Assembly: GCA_036250225.1 (NCBI GenBank)
Contig: JAPZLL010000020.1
Location: forward strand, 248,001 to 312,000
DNA: 64,000 bases
Source: Cercophora sp. LCS_1
Taxonomy: Eukaryota; Ascomycota; Sordariomycetes; Sordariales; Lasiosphaeriaceae
Reading direction: 5' to 3'
Below the pieces are notes generated by a model. The model had not been told where the DNA came from. It saw only the letters and a program-made list of their open reading frames with translations, and searched no databases. A program made the translations under genes and the position numbers. Below, in pieces: positions 1-10,935 of the stretch; position 1 is the stretch's first letter, and the number at the start of each line of letters is the position of its first letter.

Positions 1-1515
1 CAGATGATATCGCTTCCTGAGTTTGAGAAGGTAAGGATGCCCGCCAATCGTATCACGGACATAAGACCTGATGTCGCCCTTCATAAGATCGTGGAGTTGA
101 AGTTGCGGGAGGTGGCTGAATGCGTCCACACACTCAGGAATCGGCCGACTGGAAACCATTATCTTGACATTCGGATTAGTTGAGAGACCCTGGATGAGTT
201 CAATCCCGTCGGTATACCTGATGTAACAGCGCTTTAGTCGGCATCGCAAAAGCATCCGAAAAAACAAAAACACTTACGTGCCATCATACTCATCCATTCC
301 GTCAATGAGCAGACAGACTTTGCCCAATAAAGAGACTCGCTGCAACTGATGGAAAGCAGAGCCTATCTCGACATATGATGGGGGGTCGACTCTCCGTTCC
401 CATTGCCACTGCTCGCAACTACGGAGTGCATCCTTGTATATCCTGGGCAGCAACACTGGAATCAACGATGGCCAGCGACCAAGAACCTGGTGGAGAATGC
501 AACGCTTGAGTCCGCTTTGGCTTTTCTGCTCCGACGTGCCAAGGTTCCAAAAGAAATGGTTCCCGACCAGGAGTTCTGCGCCGTCAGCCCATTCAGCTAA
601 ATACGCACGGGTCTTGCCGTGGTCGTAGAGGTAATGCATCAGTGTCGATTTGCCACTCCCAGCCTTTCCGCATACCCAGTAAATTCCTGATCCAGATCTG
701 AGCCATTCAGCCAAATCGCTCCAAGGCCGTGTTGTCCCATTTGGCGGTTCCAAGGACCACCGGAGCGTATTTGTGTGAGCAGAGCGCACGCTCAGACGCC
801 GGTCATCCATGGAACTGAACCTGATGCATTGTAGTATGTGAGCTGATATTTTAGCATCAATCTTGACTCGGGAGTCTGTGACGGGTTTTAGCCGTTTGGG
901 GCCTTGACACTCCAGGGCTGGATCGCCGGGGCTTCCCGGGCGCTTCAACGCCGGATGGCGTCCCATCGGCTCTGCGGGCAGCGGAGGGACAAGCTCCTTC
1001 AACTTCGAGATAAAGTAGCCAAGGTTTTTGACTAAGGCCTCGAACTTCCCCTTCTCTTGAATAGCCCATTTGAATCGAGCACCAACCGATGGTTTCTCTT
1101 GGCGAGTCCTGATCTGAAAGGCGGCAAAGTCGCGGGCGAATTTGTCCACGAAAGGAGCGCTAACATTGCTAGTCACGTCTCGAGTACCCCCAAGGAGACT
1201 TTGCGCTGGTGCCTCGATCAGACCATACTTCTGCTTCAGTTTCGATGCATCGCTGAGGAGAAGTCGCAGGCAGAGCAGAGTGTTGTGCAAGGGAATATTT
1301 GGATCATCGAGGTGTTTGTCGTAATCGACGGCCAGGAGTCTCACCGACTCGGCCCATTGCAAAAGCGTCGTCTTCTCGAGGTCGTGTTTTGCCTCCAGGA
1401 GGCCGTAATCACGGTCAATGTCGCGGGAAGCGGTGAACAGTGCGAAGAGGTCAATGATGTCCTTGAATGCACCGGCGAGACCAATGACCCCGATAGCGAG
1501 CCCAGCGACCTCCAT
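1..1515 (-). CDS. HeLo-NACHT NLR-like protein, 3' end beyond the window
   Basis: Probable fungal NOD-like receptor for allorecognition or programmed cell death. Residues about 1-200 from the chosen start (MEVAGLAIGV) look like a HeLo (HET-s/LopB N-terminal) domain, the membrane-acting effector of this class. A NACHT NTPase follows, with Walker A GKAGSGKST at about 283-291 and Walker B CLLIDGMDEYDG near 402-413. One intron (218-277, donor GTAAGT) is inferred. Downstream the frame continues with KIMVSSRPIPE and LHDLMKGDI, the usual segment after Walker B, so the protein is intact up to the edge. The repeat domain expected at the C terminus (WD, ankyrin or TPR) would lie off the left side. An upstream in-frame ATG at 1941 was rejected because the added residues are low-quality sequence overlapping the neighbouring gene. 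Family knowledge: HET-S, HET-E and NWD2 relatives. The activating ligand is unknown. Confidence 0.85.
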
Positions 1516-1841
1516 CGCGATGGCGGTTTCCTGGGTTAGTAACAGGTAGGAATTCAGGGCTAGAAGTTGGCGGCCGTTGAATTGGAAGTGCGGAGAGTCG
1601 AACAGCGAGTTTTGTGGGCGGGGGAACTTCGGTACCCGGAAGCACCAAGGCAGACTCTGCTCCCCCACGCAGCTGATTCCTGCACTCCTCCATGTTGAAC
1701 AAAGCAAAACCAATGCGAGAGAAACAACGGCCCTCCACCACCTATATCCCACCCATCTGCCCCCAAATCCACGGGCACTCCACCAGCCGCCTGTCCCGTG
1801 TTTCTTTCTTAATATTACTTCTTTGGGAATGCGGAACGTCT
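1516..1841. other. Intergenic, NLR upstream region
   Basis: 326 bp between the HeLo-NACHT start and the stop of the LPMO gene; both genes read leftwards. It should hold the 3' UTR of the LPMO and the promoter of the NLR. No other gene or clear element was seen. Confidence 0.6.
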
Positions 1842-2858
1842 TCATACAAAAGCCGAGAGCGTTACGCCCACAACCCCAATCAAGACCGCAAACACCGAGA
1901 CCGTCCTTTGATTCGCCGCCGACTGGCCAGAATGAAACCACTCAGGCCAATCGTTCCCCGGCTTAAAGTCCCCGTCGGTAGGTTCCCCAGGGCCACCGGT
2001 TCCTCCGCCACTCCCTCCATTATTTCCTCCGGTACCGGCTCCAATTTCACCGGCCCCGGCCCCACTCCCCGGCTCCGAACCGCCACCGCTTCCGGTTCCA
2101 CTTCCGGTCCCGCTCCCGGCTCCACCACCGCCGCCTCCTCCAGCGCCCGTCCCGGGCTGACCACCGGGTTGATCACCACTCCCACCGCTCGATACCCTTC
2201 CATTTCCCGTCCCACACGTCCCTTTCGGCAAAACTCCCTCCCCAACAACCGAAACCTCCGACCCCGGCTGCGGAAACATCAAATCCGTCGACTCAACCGT
2301 CGCACACCCATTCCCAACATTCGCCTTGAAAACTTCCGGCCTGCCACGAAAATCCCCGCTTCCGCCACCGCTCGTAACCTTAACTACCGCGCAATTCTGA
2401 TACATCTCCCGATTCCCCAACTTATTAAACCACGTCCAGCTGAACACGGCTCCGTCAGACGAGGGCGTATCCTCCGGAACTGTGAACTGGCACGTCGCCC
2501 CGTCACCAGTTGGACAGCCCCCGACATAACTGTGCATCACCCTGAAAGTACGCCCGCCATCAATGGAGAGGGATGCCTGGCAGGAGCCGCCTGCGTGGGA
2601 TGCGCCGCCTGAGATTGCGAATTGTTGAGTGGAGCCTGCAGGCCAGGTTGCGACGGGAGTTCCACCAGGCGTGTTGAGGAGGGAGAGGTAGCCTTTGCAG
2701 GGGTAGTTGTTGCCTGAGGAGTTGAGCGGGGAGGCGAGGCTGTAGTCGATGTCGGTGCCCGCGTAGGGGTTTGTTCTGCTTTTGAGGGCGGGTGGGTCGG
2801 AGAGCCACATGTGCGCTGTTGTTAGTGTGGCGAGGAGGAGGAAGGTGAGCGATTTCAT
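1842..2858 (-). CDS. Secreted AA11-type lytic polysaccharide monooxygenase with GPI-like tail
   Basis: 338 aa, no intron. A 15-residue signal peptide (MKSLTFLLLATLTTA) would be cut to expose His16, the N-terminal copper-brace histidine. The second brace histidine is His88 (GASHAGGSCQ) and the axial tyrosine is Tyr153 in GNREMYQNC. The GGCP and FSWTWFNKLGNREMYQNCA blocks are AA11 signatures. From about residue 215 the chain becomes a long Gly/Ser/Thr-rich linker, then a short DWPEWFH stretch and a hydrophobic end (VSVFAVLIGVVGVTLSAFV), which fits GPI anchoring at the wall or membrane. AA11 enzymes oxidatively cleave chitin (established for the family). A role in remodelling the fungus's own wall or attacking foreign chitin is inference. 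It is unrelated to the distant biosynthetic cluster. Confidence 0.88.
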   Translation of the reverse strand: MKSLTFLLLATLTTAHMWLSDPPALKSRTNPYAGTDIDYSLASPLNSSGNNYPCKGYLSLLNTPGGTPVATWPAGSTQQFAISGGASHAGGSCQASLSIDGGRTFRVMHSYVGGCPTGDGATCQFTVPEDTPSSDGAVFSWTWFNKLGNREMYQNCAVVKVTSGGGSGDFRGRPEVFKANVGNGCATVESTDLMFPQPGSEVSVVGEGVLPKGTCGTGNGRVSSGGSGDQPGGQPGTGAGGGGGGGAGSGTGSGTGSGGGSEPGSGAGAGEIGAGTGGNNGGSGGGTGGPGEPTDGDFKPGNDWPEWFHSGQSAANQRTVSVFAVLIGVVGVTLSAFV

Positions 2859-3759
2859 CTTCCCCGGCGGGTGTGTTCAGCTGGGGTTGTTGCAAGGCGT
2901 TTGTTGATGGACGGAGGGAGAGCTTGGAACCTTGTGGGATAGAAGTGGACGGTGGAAAACAGAACAAGTATAGACGGCACCTGCGAGGAAGGGAGGACTT
3001 CAACAGGAGGTCGGATAGATGAAAGGTGCAAGATATTGGAAGCCGTGGCGGTGATCATGTGGAACAGGGGACAGGTTGACAGGCGGAACCGAGGAGAGAA
3101 GGGAGGAGGAGAGTGGAAAAGCTAATCAGTGGGGCATCTACATATACTCCAGCCTGAGGCCGCTGAAATTGCTGTAGGTATCTACACCTCGGACGAATGC
3201 TGTCCTTCCAAGTCACCCAATTTCGCAATTTCGCAACCACAAAGCCAGCCTATCGGAAATGTTCCCGTAGAGACGGCGTTGAGCTATCAACCCGGAACAA
3301 AGGATTGTAATGGACATGGCAATCAAACGGGGGAACAGGCAACAAGAACAACGGAACGAGCTGGGTATACTTTGTAAACAATATCCCGGGGGAGGGAAGC
3401 CGGCAAAGGCAACAAGTATGACTCAGTTTCAAGCTAACATGTCACAGACATTGGGATATTCTGACCCCTGTCAAGAATTGAGCCATTGAACCTGATCAGT
3501 GGGGCATGGTGGCTGCTCATGGAGAACAAAGGAGACTGTCAATCCTTGGCTGTTGCACACAGGAGGCAATGGCGATACCGACTCATCAAAGTGGCAAAAT
3601 GAGCAACTTAACCTGATGGCTAGGTGTCACCCATTCCATTACCTAAGTTGATCACGGCCGCCGTTTGGAAGCGTCGGGAAAGCAAATCGCAAAAGACTTT
3701 GTGCCTATAGAAAGTTATGCTGCATCCTCCTTCCGGCCCATGGCAGCAGAGACGAAGGT
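2859..3759. other. Intergenic region upstream of the LPMO gene
   Basis: About 0.9 kb between the LPMO start and the end of a decayed membrane-protein gene. It is GA/CT-mixed, without recognisable coding, RNA gene or repeat. The promoter of the LPMO gene must lie in its left part. Confidence 0.5.
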
Positions 3760-5343
3760 TCAGTCCTTTCCTTCCTCTCCCGGAAGCAGTGGCGTCTCTA
3801 CCGTGTCAAGCGCCAGCGAAATATGGCCCTTGCATCGATTCCTATTAGCGCAGTAAAACAGCTTGCACGGCTTCGCTCCATCCTCATCGCTCGGGACCTC
3901 CTTCTCGCAGCTCCAGCCAGGGGATGGGGTTGCATCCTCCGCCTCGTAAATGCATCGAAATAGCTGGCTAGCTATGAGAGCGTGGAACCGAACCCACACA
4001 CCCTGGCGCACACTGGGGTGCTCCATGTCTGAGTCCTCCGACTTTGCAACAGCGTAGCTCCTCGGCCCTCCGTGATGAAAGCGAATCAACGCCCAGATCA
4101 CTCCGTTGGCGACAGCTACCAAAACTACAACGGCGCCTAGGCTGACGATACCCGTGAGCGAGAATGTTGTCACATCCGGCGTTGACACGACAAAAAAGCC
4201 CGGTGCCTTCTTTTGGCAACATGTCATCGCCGATAGCAAGATATTGGTGGGGATTAGTTGAAGCCATGATCGCCGACTCGGCAAAGATGTTCCTGGTGGC
4301 CACAAAGCTGGCTAGGATGAGGCGCTCCGTGTCGTCGTACATTCTGCAATGTTCGGCGTTGATGGCATCCCCGATGGCCCCGGTTGACTGTGATTTCAGC
4401 GCCGCCGCTCAACCATCCGAGGCTGCGTATCATGGGCCCTTCGCTGAGAGCCGCTTGGAGGATGTCGAGCAGTACACGTGGAATCTTGATGTCCGGTACG
4501 CTCGAGAGGTTAAACACTGGCTGCACACGCTGGCCCTTGTAGCTCCGTACTTGCCGGTCTCGTTGTCGGCGAGGACCCGATGCCACGCTTGGGAATCAGT
4601 GCCGTTCCAAAGGCTGTACCAGTCGGCCACCTGGCTTGAGGGTGGGTTTTCAGTCCAGCTGTGGTCTGTGACGCAAGGCCCATGGACCTCGAGCTTCAGG
4701 TCGGAACTTTTCCAGAGACCCATGTCAACCCCTGACAGGTTGTACTGGTAGCTCAAGCCATTCTGGTCCCCATCGACAGGGATTTTGATCGGAGGGTTAC
4801 TTGTGCCGCTTCGGCACTGTCGAGGGCGCGTAGAAAAGCTCGAGCACGAACGGTAAAAGTATCGAGGCTGGTCCTGTAGCTTTCCACCGGAGCGACCTGT
4901 CCGATATGGATCAACGAGGGTGTGACGATGCACATGATCACACAGGCGGAGAAGATCCCGAGGGAAAGCAAGCTAAGCGCAGCGCCAAATAGTAGGTCGA
5001 CTTTGGCGTCAGCGCTACCCGTCAATGACCGGGCGCAGGACAGCGTGTATTCGACAAGTCGCACCACGGCGCTCCAGGACTTCCCAGCGTTCCAGATGGT
5101 CACTAGAGCGGTGTACCTGCAGCGAGTCCCACGACCGTCAAAAAACACGGCAGTGAAGCAAAAGAGGCTCCAGAGGTTGACGAACGCGAGCAACACGATG
5201 ACCGAGATCGAAGCAGTCAGGGTGATGGCCATGCTGCCGGAGTAGGACACTGCCCATCTATCCCCATCGCTGCTTGTCATCGAAAAGGAGACGCCGAGAA
5301 CGTAAGCCGTCTCAGGGAACGGCGTGTAAATGTCGGACGACAT
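3760..5343 (-). pseudogene. Decayed multi-pass membrane protein gene (several frameshifts)
   Basis: Reading leftwards, pieces of one protein appear in successive frames. From the probable start at 5343 (MSSDIYTPFPETAYVLGV) come hydrophobic segments (ISVIVLLAFVNLWSLFCF; FGAALSLLSLGIFSACVIM). At about 4770-4795 the frame changes to VDGDQNGLSYQYNLSG. At about 4510-4560 it changes again to SSVPDIKIPRVLLDIL, with missing intervening sequence. At 4378-4388 it moves to the MYDDTERLILASFVATRN frame. At 4192-4204, one extra base beside a run of T on the minus strand moves it to FFVVSTPDVTTFSLTGIV. The pieces abut too closely for introns at the last two points, so these are true indels. The order agrees with a fungal transmembrane family I remember only as hypothetical proteins. 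Sequencing error in homopolymers could explain one shift, but not all plus the deletion. Confidence 0.75.
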
Positions 5344-6575
5344 GGTGAGAGTCTCGGATGGGGGCTGAAAATTTGAGCAACTCGAACCGATCTGTGGCTC
5401 GAGATCAACTGCTTCAGAGTAACAATGTATACTTTTAGAACCGGAAGAGTGAGACAGTCCGGAGCAGAGCCTCAAAGTGTGACGACCACACAACCTTTTG
5501 AGCAGCTTCCCCTCATTATGCATACGGCCTTGGGCGTCAACGGGGCTTCCTGCTGTCCCATGCCAAGTGACAAAGCTGCACCATACACTGGGGTTTGTCT
5601 TCGAGGCATAGCTGCCGCCGACATATGCTGTTGGCTTTTTGCGACGAGTGTGCTTTTGTGGTTGTCCTGTTGCGGGGTCGCCGGTGAAAGTGTGGGAGTG
5701 TGAGAGGTCATGAGGTTTCCCAACAACCGCCGGGCCCGCGACCAGGCTGGGGTCGCAAAATCGCCCTTCTTGGCCGTCACCGGAACTACGGTAGTGAGAC
5801 GGAAGGATTCCGGCGAGGCTCTGCTATCGACGCCGCTGGACTGGCGGATAAGACCTGAGTCTTCTCCTGCAAAAGAACCATGCTTTCAGGTTTCTGATAT
5901 GGTGAAAGACGAGGAAGGATCCCCCAACTCACCACTCGGCGCTGCACTTGATCATCGCCGACTTTTGCTGTCACGTTGTTAGTGTCAACGTCAGCGAGTT
6001 GCCCACGCACCTGAATTTAGCCCCCGCTGTAGACAGGGAGGCGCGGGGTATCAAATGGCCAGGGTACGGACGAGACGAAAAGGTGATTTTGTCGTGGACG
6101 GGAAGGAGATAGCGCTCAGTGACAGGAGGAATGATGTCGCCCGAGAGTGCAGTTAACGGGGTGGCGAGCTTGACATCCAGATGGTTGGACCTCGACCTAA
6201 GTCTCCATAGAATATAGTACGGTCTCTTCGCAAAGCTCTGTAGAATAAATTATTTGAGATTTGGTAATTGGAAGGTTCCGCCTTCATCCCAGGTTGTTGT
6301 CGTGCAAGTATCCGAAGAGGAGTTCCCAAGTCATGTTGGACCCATTTGACCCCGGATAAATGCATAAACGAGTGCCAAGCTTTCTCGGCCCCCGCAGGCC
6401 ACCTCCCGGACCAAGCGCATTTTCCACCATCACAGGCCAATCCCTGGAACCTCTCATCACTCACTGATGAACGCATCGCTCACCACCACTCCGCCCACCT
6501 CACATCCTCCCTCGGAAAGCTTCACCCACCGCCATAGATACTCACCAACCCGCATGAATGCGATAAAATAGCACC
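5344..6575. other. Intergenic, 1.2 kb
   Basis: Lies between the decayed gene and GTR1, which diverge. The reading frames here (up to about 100 codons) have no recognisable domain and look random. The GTR1 promoter and leader occupy the right end; the last 100 bp before its ATG are C/A-rich, typical of a fungal 5' leader. Confidence 0.5.
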
Positions 6576-7849
6576 ATGTCCGACCAAGAAGCGGCGATGA
6601 GCGGCCCGTCCACGTCGGCTTCCGTCACCGACCTGGCCAGCGCTCAAGCAGCAGCACACGCGCAACTGAGAAAAGTCAAGAAGCAAAAGGTCCTTTTGAT
6701 GGGCAAAAGCGGATCCGGCAAATCCAGCATGCGCAGCATCATCTTCAGCAACTATCTCGCCCGCGACACCCGCCGATTGTGAGTCCAGCCTCTTTCTCCC
6801 CCATCCTCACCCCACTAACATCCCATCACAGAGGCGCAACCATCGACATCGACCTCTCCCACGTCAAGTTCCTCGGCAACCTGACCCTCAACCTCTGGGA
6901 CTGCGGCGGCCAAGAAGCCTTCATGGAGAACTACCTCTCGCAGCAGCGCGCCCACGTCTTCAGCAACGTCGGCGTGCTCATCTACGTCTTCGACATCGAA
7001 TCGCGCGACGTCGAGCGCGACCTCGCGACCTACGTCAACATCATCTCTGCCCTGGTCCAATATTCGCGCGAGGCCAAAGTCTTCGTGCTCATCCACAAAA
7101 TGGACCTGATCCAGCCAACAACGCGCGAAGCCGTCTTTGACCAGCGCGTGTCCCTCGTCCGTCGCAAAACCGCCGAAGCGGTCGCCATCGTACGCAAGCA
7201 AAAGCCCGAGCCGCAGGCGCCTCTCCAATCCCCGCCATTTTCCGCCTCGTCTGGCCCACAACAACTGACAACGCCGATCCCCGATATCGATCTCGACATG
7301 CAACTCTTCGCCACCTCCATCTGGGACCAATCCCTCTACAAAGCCTGGGCATCCATCATCCACGACCTGGTGCCCAACCTGGGCGTCATCGAGACGCAGC
7401 TCGCATCGCTGGGCGTCGCCATCGACGCCGACGAGATCCTGCTCTTTGAACGCACCTCGTTCCTCGTGGTTTCTAAGTGGAGCTCGCACGAGGGGGAGCG
7501 GAATCCGTACGGCGATCGGTTCGAGCGCATGAGCAACATCCTCAAGAGCTGGAAGCACACGTGCAGCAAGTTCACGGGGACGCCGCGGAATGCAGAGCAG
7601 TTTTCCGAGTTTGAGTACAAGATGGGGCCGACGTTTAGCATGTTTGTCACGAAATTTACGACGAATACGTATATCCTCGTGTGCATGCCGCCGGGGGAGG
7701 CGCGGTTCAACAGCGCCAAGTTGAATGTGGCGGCGGCGAGGACGTGGTTTAAATTTTTGGATGGGCCGGCGGTTGCAACGTCTGTGTCATCGTCGCAAAT
7801 GTTGCAGTCTGCGGGGGCTGGGTATGGGGAGGTTGCATCCGAGGCTTGA
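6576..7849 (+). CDS. GTR1: Rag-family GTPase Gtr1 (RagA/B orthologue)
   Basis: Small GTPase of the EGO/Rag complex, which recruits TORC1 to the vacuole in response to amino acids. Two exons: 6576-6778 and 6832-7849 (53-nt intron, donor GTGAGT), giving 406 aa. G1 is GKSGSGKSS at about 43-51, followed by the Rag-specific SMRSIIF, split by the intron at DTRRL/GATIDID. G3 is LWDCGGQEAF near 89-98 and the guanine-specificity motif is HKMD at about 156-159. The C-terminal roadblock-like half is present. A Pro/Ser/Gln-rich insertion (about 190-215) makes it longer than yeast Gtr1 (310 aa), as often happens in filamentous fungi. An N-terminal low-complexity stretch of about 35 residues precedes the G domain; a second Met at residue 8 could be an alternative start. 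Confidence 0.95.
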
Positions 7850-8115
7850 GCGGCTTGGGCTCCGAGATAGCGTCATGCTGTGCGTTTCGCTGTTTACAAA
7901 ATTATGCATGGTGGGTTGGGTTACCTCCAGCAGAGGCGTAGGGAGTTGAACAGGACTGGAAATACGACACTGATGTTACGCAAAACGGTGTTTTCTCTCG
8001 CAGGGCCCGTCCATTAAGAAAGCCGTTTCCTAGCGATGTAATAGAATAACGCCATCTACCTCTGTTATCGCTGACCGGTAACGCCAAAAGCAGATTTCCG
8101 TCCCGTTGCTCACCA

Positions 8116-9448
8116 CTAGACCCACTTCACCACAGCAGTACCACCCTTCTTGAACTCCGGCATCTCCCCGAGCACCAGGCTCTTGTCGGTATGCTCTTTG
8201 TTGGGGAAAGTGGTAGACAGTACCCACGGGCGAGACAGGTTCGATGAAGCGCGCGAGACGAACTCATACACATCATCCACTGTCTGGCTAGTGTTGAACC
8301 GAGCAGGGAGGCGGGTGCCGTCGGGGAGCTGAATACGAAGCATCAACGTCGGCTGCGACTCATCAACGCCCGTGGTAGGTGCACTGGAGCTGCTGCTGGC
8401 GCTGGTTTGCGTTATTGTGGCCGCTACCGGGGGAGCGCTTACTCCAACGCCCGGAACCGGCGATCCAAGTCGCCGACCCTCGCCACCGAACGGGCGGTAA
8501 ATCTTAGGGAGCTGCTTCCAGTTCTCCTGGTGCTGATGAAGCTTGACATCTACGCGCTGGTCGGGCCGGACATTCATCAGATGCAAAGGCGCTCTTCCTT
8601 GGCGGATCATGTTCAGATCTTCCTGGTGCGCGGGATCGTCGAACCTACGGAGCTCGCCGTCGTCAACGCTGAAGCCGTCGGTCCAGATATGGAGTGTCCG
8701 TTCTTGAACATCTTCGGTGGTATGGGTTGGGATGGGGCCGCTGGGAGGTGGGCCAATCCGGCGACTCTCGACGCCGTCGCCACCTAGTGTGTGGCCTCCG
8801 CGCACAAAGTGTCTTGAGGGACCGGCAGCAACAGCGGACTGTTGACTGCCTTGCTTCTTGGCATCCCTGAGGCAAGAGGGTTAGCGAGCTGTGTAGTTGG
8901 AGGTTGGGTATTGGTTTGCATACGCCTTAGCTTTCGCAACGATATCGTCAATCAGGCGCCTGGGGTCGTTGGATCGTTGGGAGGGGTCCTGAACAGCGAG
9001 ACCAGACTTCTCTCCACCAGCGAACAAATCCCTAGGCCCACGGCGATCATCGTCCTCATCGTCTTCATCATCGTCGTCATCGTCATCTTCATGACTGTGC
9101 CCTCCACCAATCGAGGTCAATGTAGCAAGACCAGTACGCTTCTGAGGCTTCTTGCCAGCTGAAGAAGAGGATACACCAGCGTATTGGGGGGCGGGTCGTC
9201 CATCGAGGGTTCTTGGGCCAGTGTATTCCGGCTCGGCCGCGGCGGCCGGGGCTTCGGTCTCGTCTTGGTCGGCAAAGAAGGCAGTGACCGCGCTGTCAAG
9301 ATCCCAGGTGCTGGATGTGAGGTATTCTGTGGCCTTGGAATTGTTAGCGTTTGCAAGACTCTCGGTGGGCGTTTGGGTATTGTACCTGGTCAACGCTGGC
9401 ACCTGTAATCGCGGCAAAGTCGCGGATCAGGCTGTCGTGGTCTGCCAT
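8116..9448 (-). CDS. SHP1: Cdc48/p97 cofactor Shp1/p47 (UBA-SEP-UBX)
   Basis: Adaptor for the AAA ATPase Cdc48 in proteasomal delivery, membrane fusion and autophagy. Three exons: 9448-9386, 9333-8924 and 8866-8116; introns of 52 and 57 nt; 407 aa. The N terminus (MADHDSLIRDFAAITGAS, then ATEYLTSSTWDLDSAV) is a UBA domain, joined across the first intron using an AAG acceptor, which keeps the frame and the family sequence. An acidic Asp/Glu tract follows at about 105-120. The SEP domain (TLHIWTDGFSVDDGELRRF) lies in exon 3, and the C-terminal UBX begins at TLMLRIQLPDGTRL and ends FKKGGTAVVKWV. The gene converges on GTR1, with about 270 bp between stops. Confidence 0.93.
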
Positions 9449-10010
9449 TTTCGAAAAGAGTGTCGGAGGGAAGAAGCTTAGGAAACAGTTTGGGAAAGGA
9501 GAAAGTGGGGTTTGAGTGTTTCGTGGAAGCGGCGAAGCCTTGTCCAAAACTTTGTTGAAGCTTCAACGCAATCAGGCAGCTCAGGTAGACGCTGCAAGCT
9601 TGCCCCGCGTTCCAGCCCCGCCAAGTGGAGCGGCTGTGGTTACGTAATCACTCTCTTCGCTCTGCACCCCGGAGGGTTCCTGCAAGAAAACCGCAGGGCT
9701 GCCGTCAAACGAGGGTGTTGTAATAAGCGGATTGATAATTGACGTATGAGATTCCAATAAATGAGGGTTAATCGATCTGGGATCGCAGTGAAAGAGTTGT
9801 GGTCAACTTGATCGGATTATTGCTCGACCGAGATCCGGGGATCGTCATCTGTCTGTCCTTGGCGCGCGACAACCTGGCTAGCTTCGGCAAGCCCCAGACC
9901 CCCTGTCTGCGGCTGCGGCTGCCGAGCGTCTGCATCTTCGCACCGCCGAACATCGGGACACAGCATCAACGGCGCCGGCTTACTCGTTACAACCCCCGAC
10001 CGCCTGCACG
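9449..10010. promoter_or_regulatory. Divergent promoter region SHP1/MIM1
   Basis: 562 bp between two head-to-head housekeeping genes. It should contain both core promoters. No TATA box of good quality was seen and no other feature recognised. Confidence 0.5.
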
Positions 10011-10438
10011 ATGGCTTCCGAAGAGACAACCAACCCCATGGCCGAGTCAGGGATCACAATGCGCTCCGACAGCGAGCAGTATTCGGGCGAAGACAGCTCG
10101 GTGTCGCCTCCGTCATCATCCTCTCCTGCGGTCGTGCTCTACCAGGCGCCAACATTCTGGTCCATCGTGCGCGGCGCCACCATCAATCTGTTTCTTCCCT
10201 TTATCAACGGCATGATGCTCGGGTTCGGTGAGCTGTTTGCGCACGAGGCGGCATTCAGGCTCGGCTGGAGCGGGACAAGGGTAATCGCACCCTCAGGCTC
10301 TTGGAACAACTTTCCGCTGACTTTCTCCAGGTATTCCCTCTTTCAAGGCGCCAGGCACATCCGATCGGACCCGGAATCGAGGCTGTCGAGAAGCCCAAGC
10401 GCAGGGTGCGGCTGGACGACCTGACAAGTTTGGAGTGA
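10011..10438 (+). CDS. MIM1: Mitochondrial outer-membrane import factor Mim1/Tom13
   Basis: 125 aa from two exons (10011-10280, 10331-10438; 50-nt intron with donor GTAATC and acceptor TTTCTCCAG). It begins with a Ser-rich acidic tail, then a single conserved membrane segment at about residues 49-86 containing INLFLPFINGMMLGFGELF. This block, including PFINGMMLGFGE, is the hallmark of the TOM13/Mim1 family. The family inserts alpha-helical outer-membrane proteins and helps assemble the TOM complex (established for yeast Mim1). After the intron the protein ends with a basic tail (KPKRRVRLDDL). Without splicing the frame would run into an unrelated 47-residue end, so the spliced form is preferred. 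Confidence 0.9.
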
Positions 10439-10935
10439 AAGACAGCAGGGAGGGTATTACAACGGAACTATACCTAATATAGCTTCGAGGATGCTAGGAG
10501 GCAAAATACCTATACAATGGCTGCATATTAGTAGTCGGCGTACGGAACTGTGCAAGAAAGGCGAGGATGCTTGGACGAGCAAAGTTAGAGGAATGGCAAA
10601 ATGTGGTGTTGAAGAACATTCAGTTACAGCAAGCGTTGGCTTGGGCCTATTGAGTTGTACATATGCTAATGCCCGGAAATCTAACTTGATGTACATGAAA
10701 AAACGAAGACATACCAGGCAACACGCCAGGTGTGGGCTCTTGTCCGCTCCATGAAAGTTGGATTTCGACTCGGTGCTTGGCCTTGACTCGTACCCTCACC
10801 GCGCTGCTTACATAACACACCGCCTTTGCCTGCCGAAGCTTAGCCGCACCACCCCAGCAAAAAAAGTTACCGTCGCGAGTTCACGTTGTCCCGAACATTC
10901 CAGCGGGTTGGGGCATTTCACAGCACGCAGACAAG
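10439..10935. other. Intergenic MIM1-OXA1
   Basis: 497 bp between two genes in the same direction, both for mitochondrial membrane biogenesis. AT-richer than the flanks. It holds the MIM1 3' end and the OXA1 promoter; nothing else seen. Confidence 0.5.

Noticed and set aside
1692..2612. 306-codon rightward frame over the LPMO gene
   Set aside because: Pro/Arg/Thr-rich translation of the antisense of the Gly/Ser linker.
6815..7558. 247-codon leftward frame opposite GTR1
   Set aside because: Antisense shadow of a highly conserved GTPase; acidic, repetitive and without a domain.
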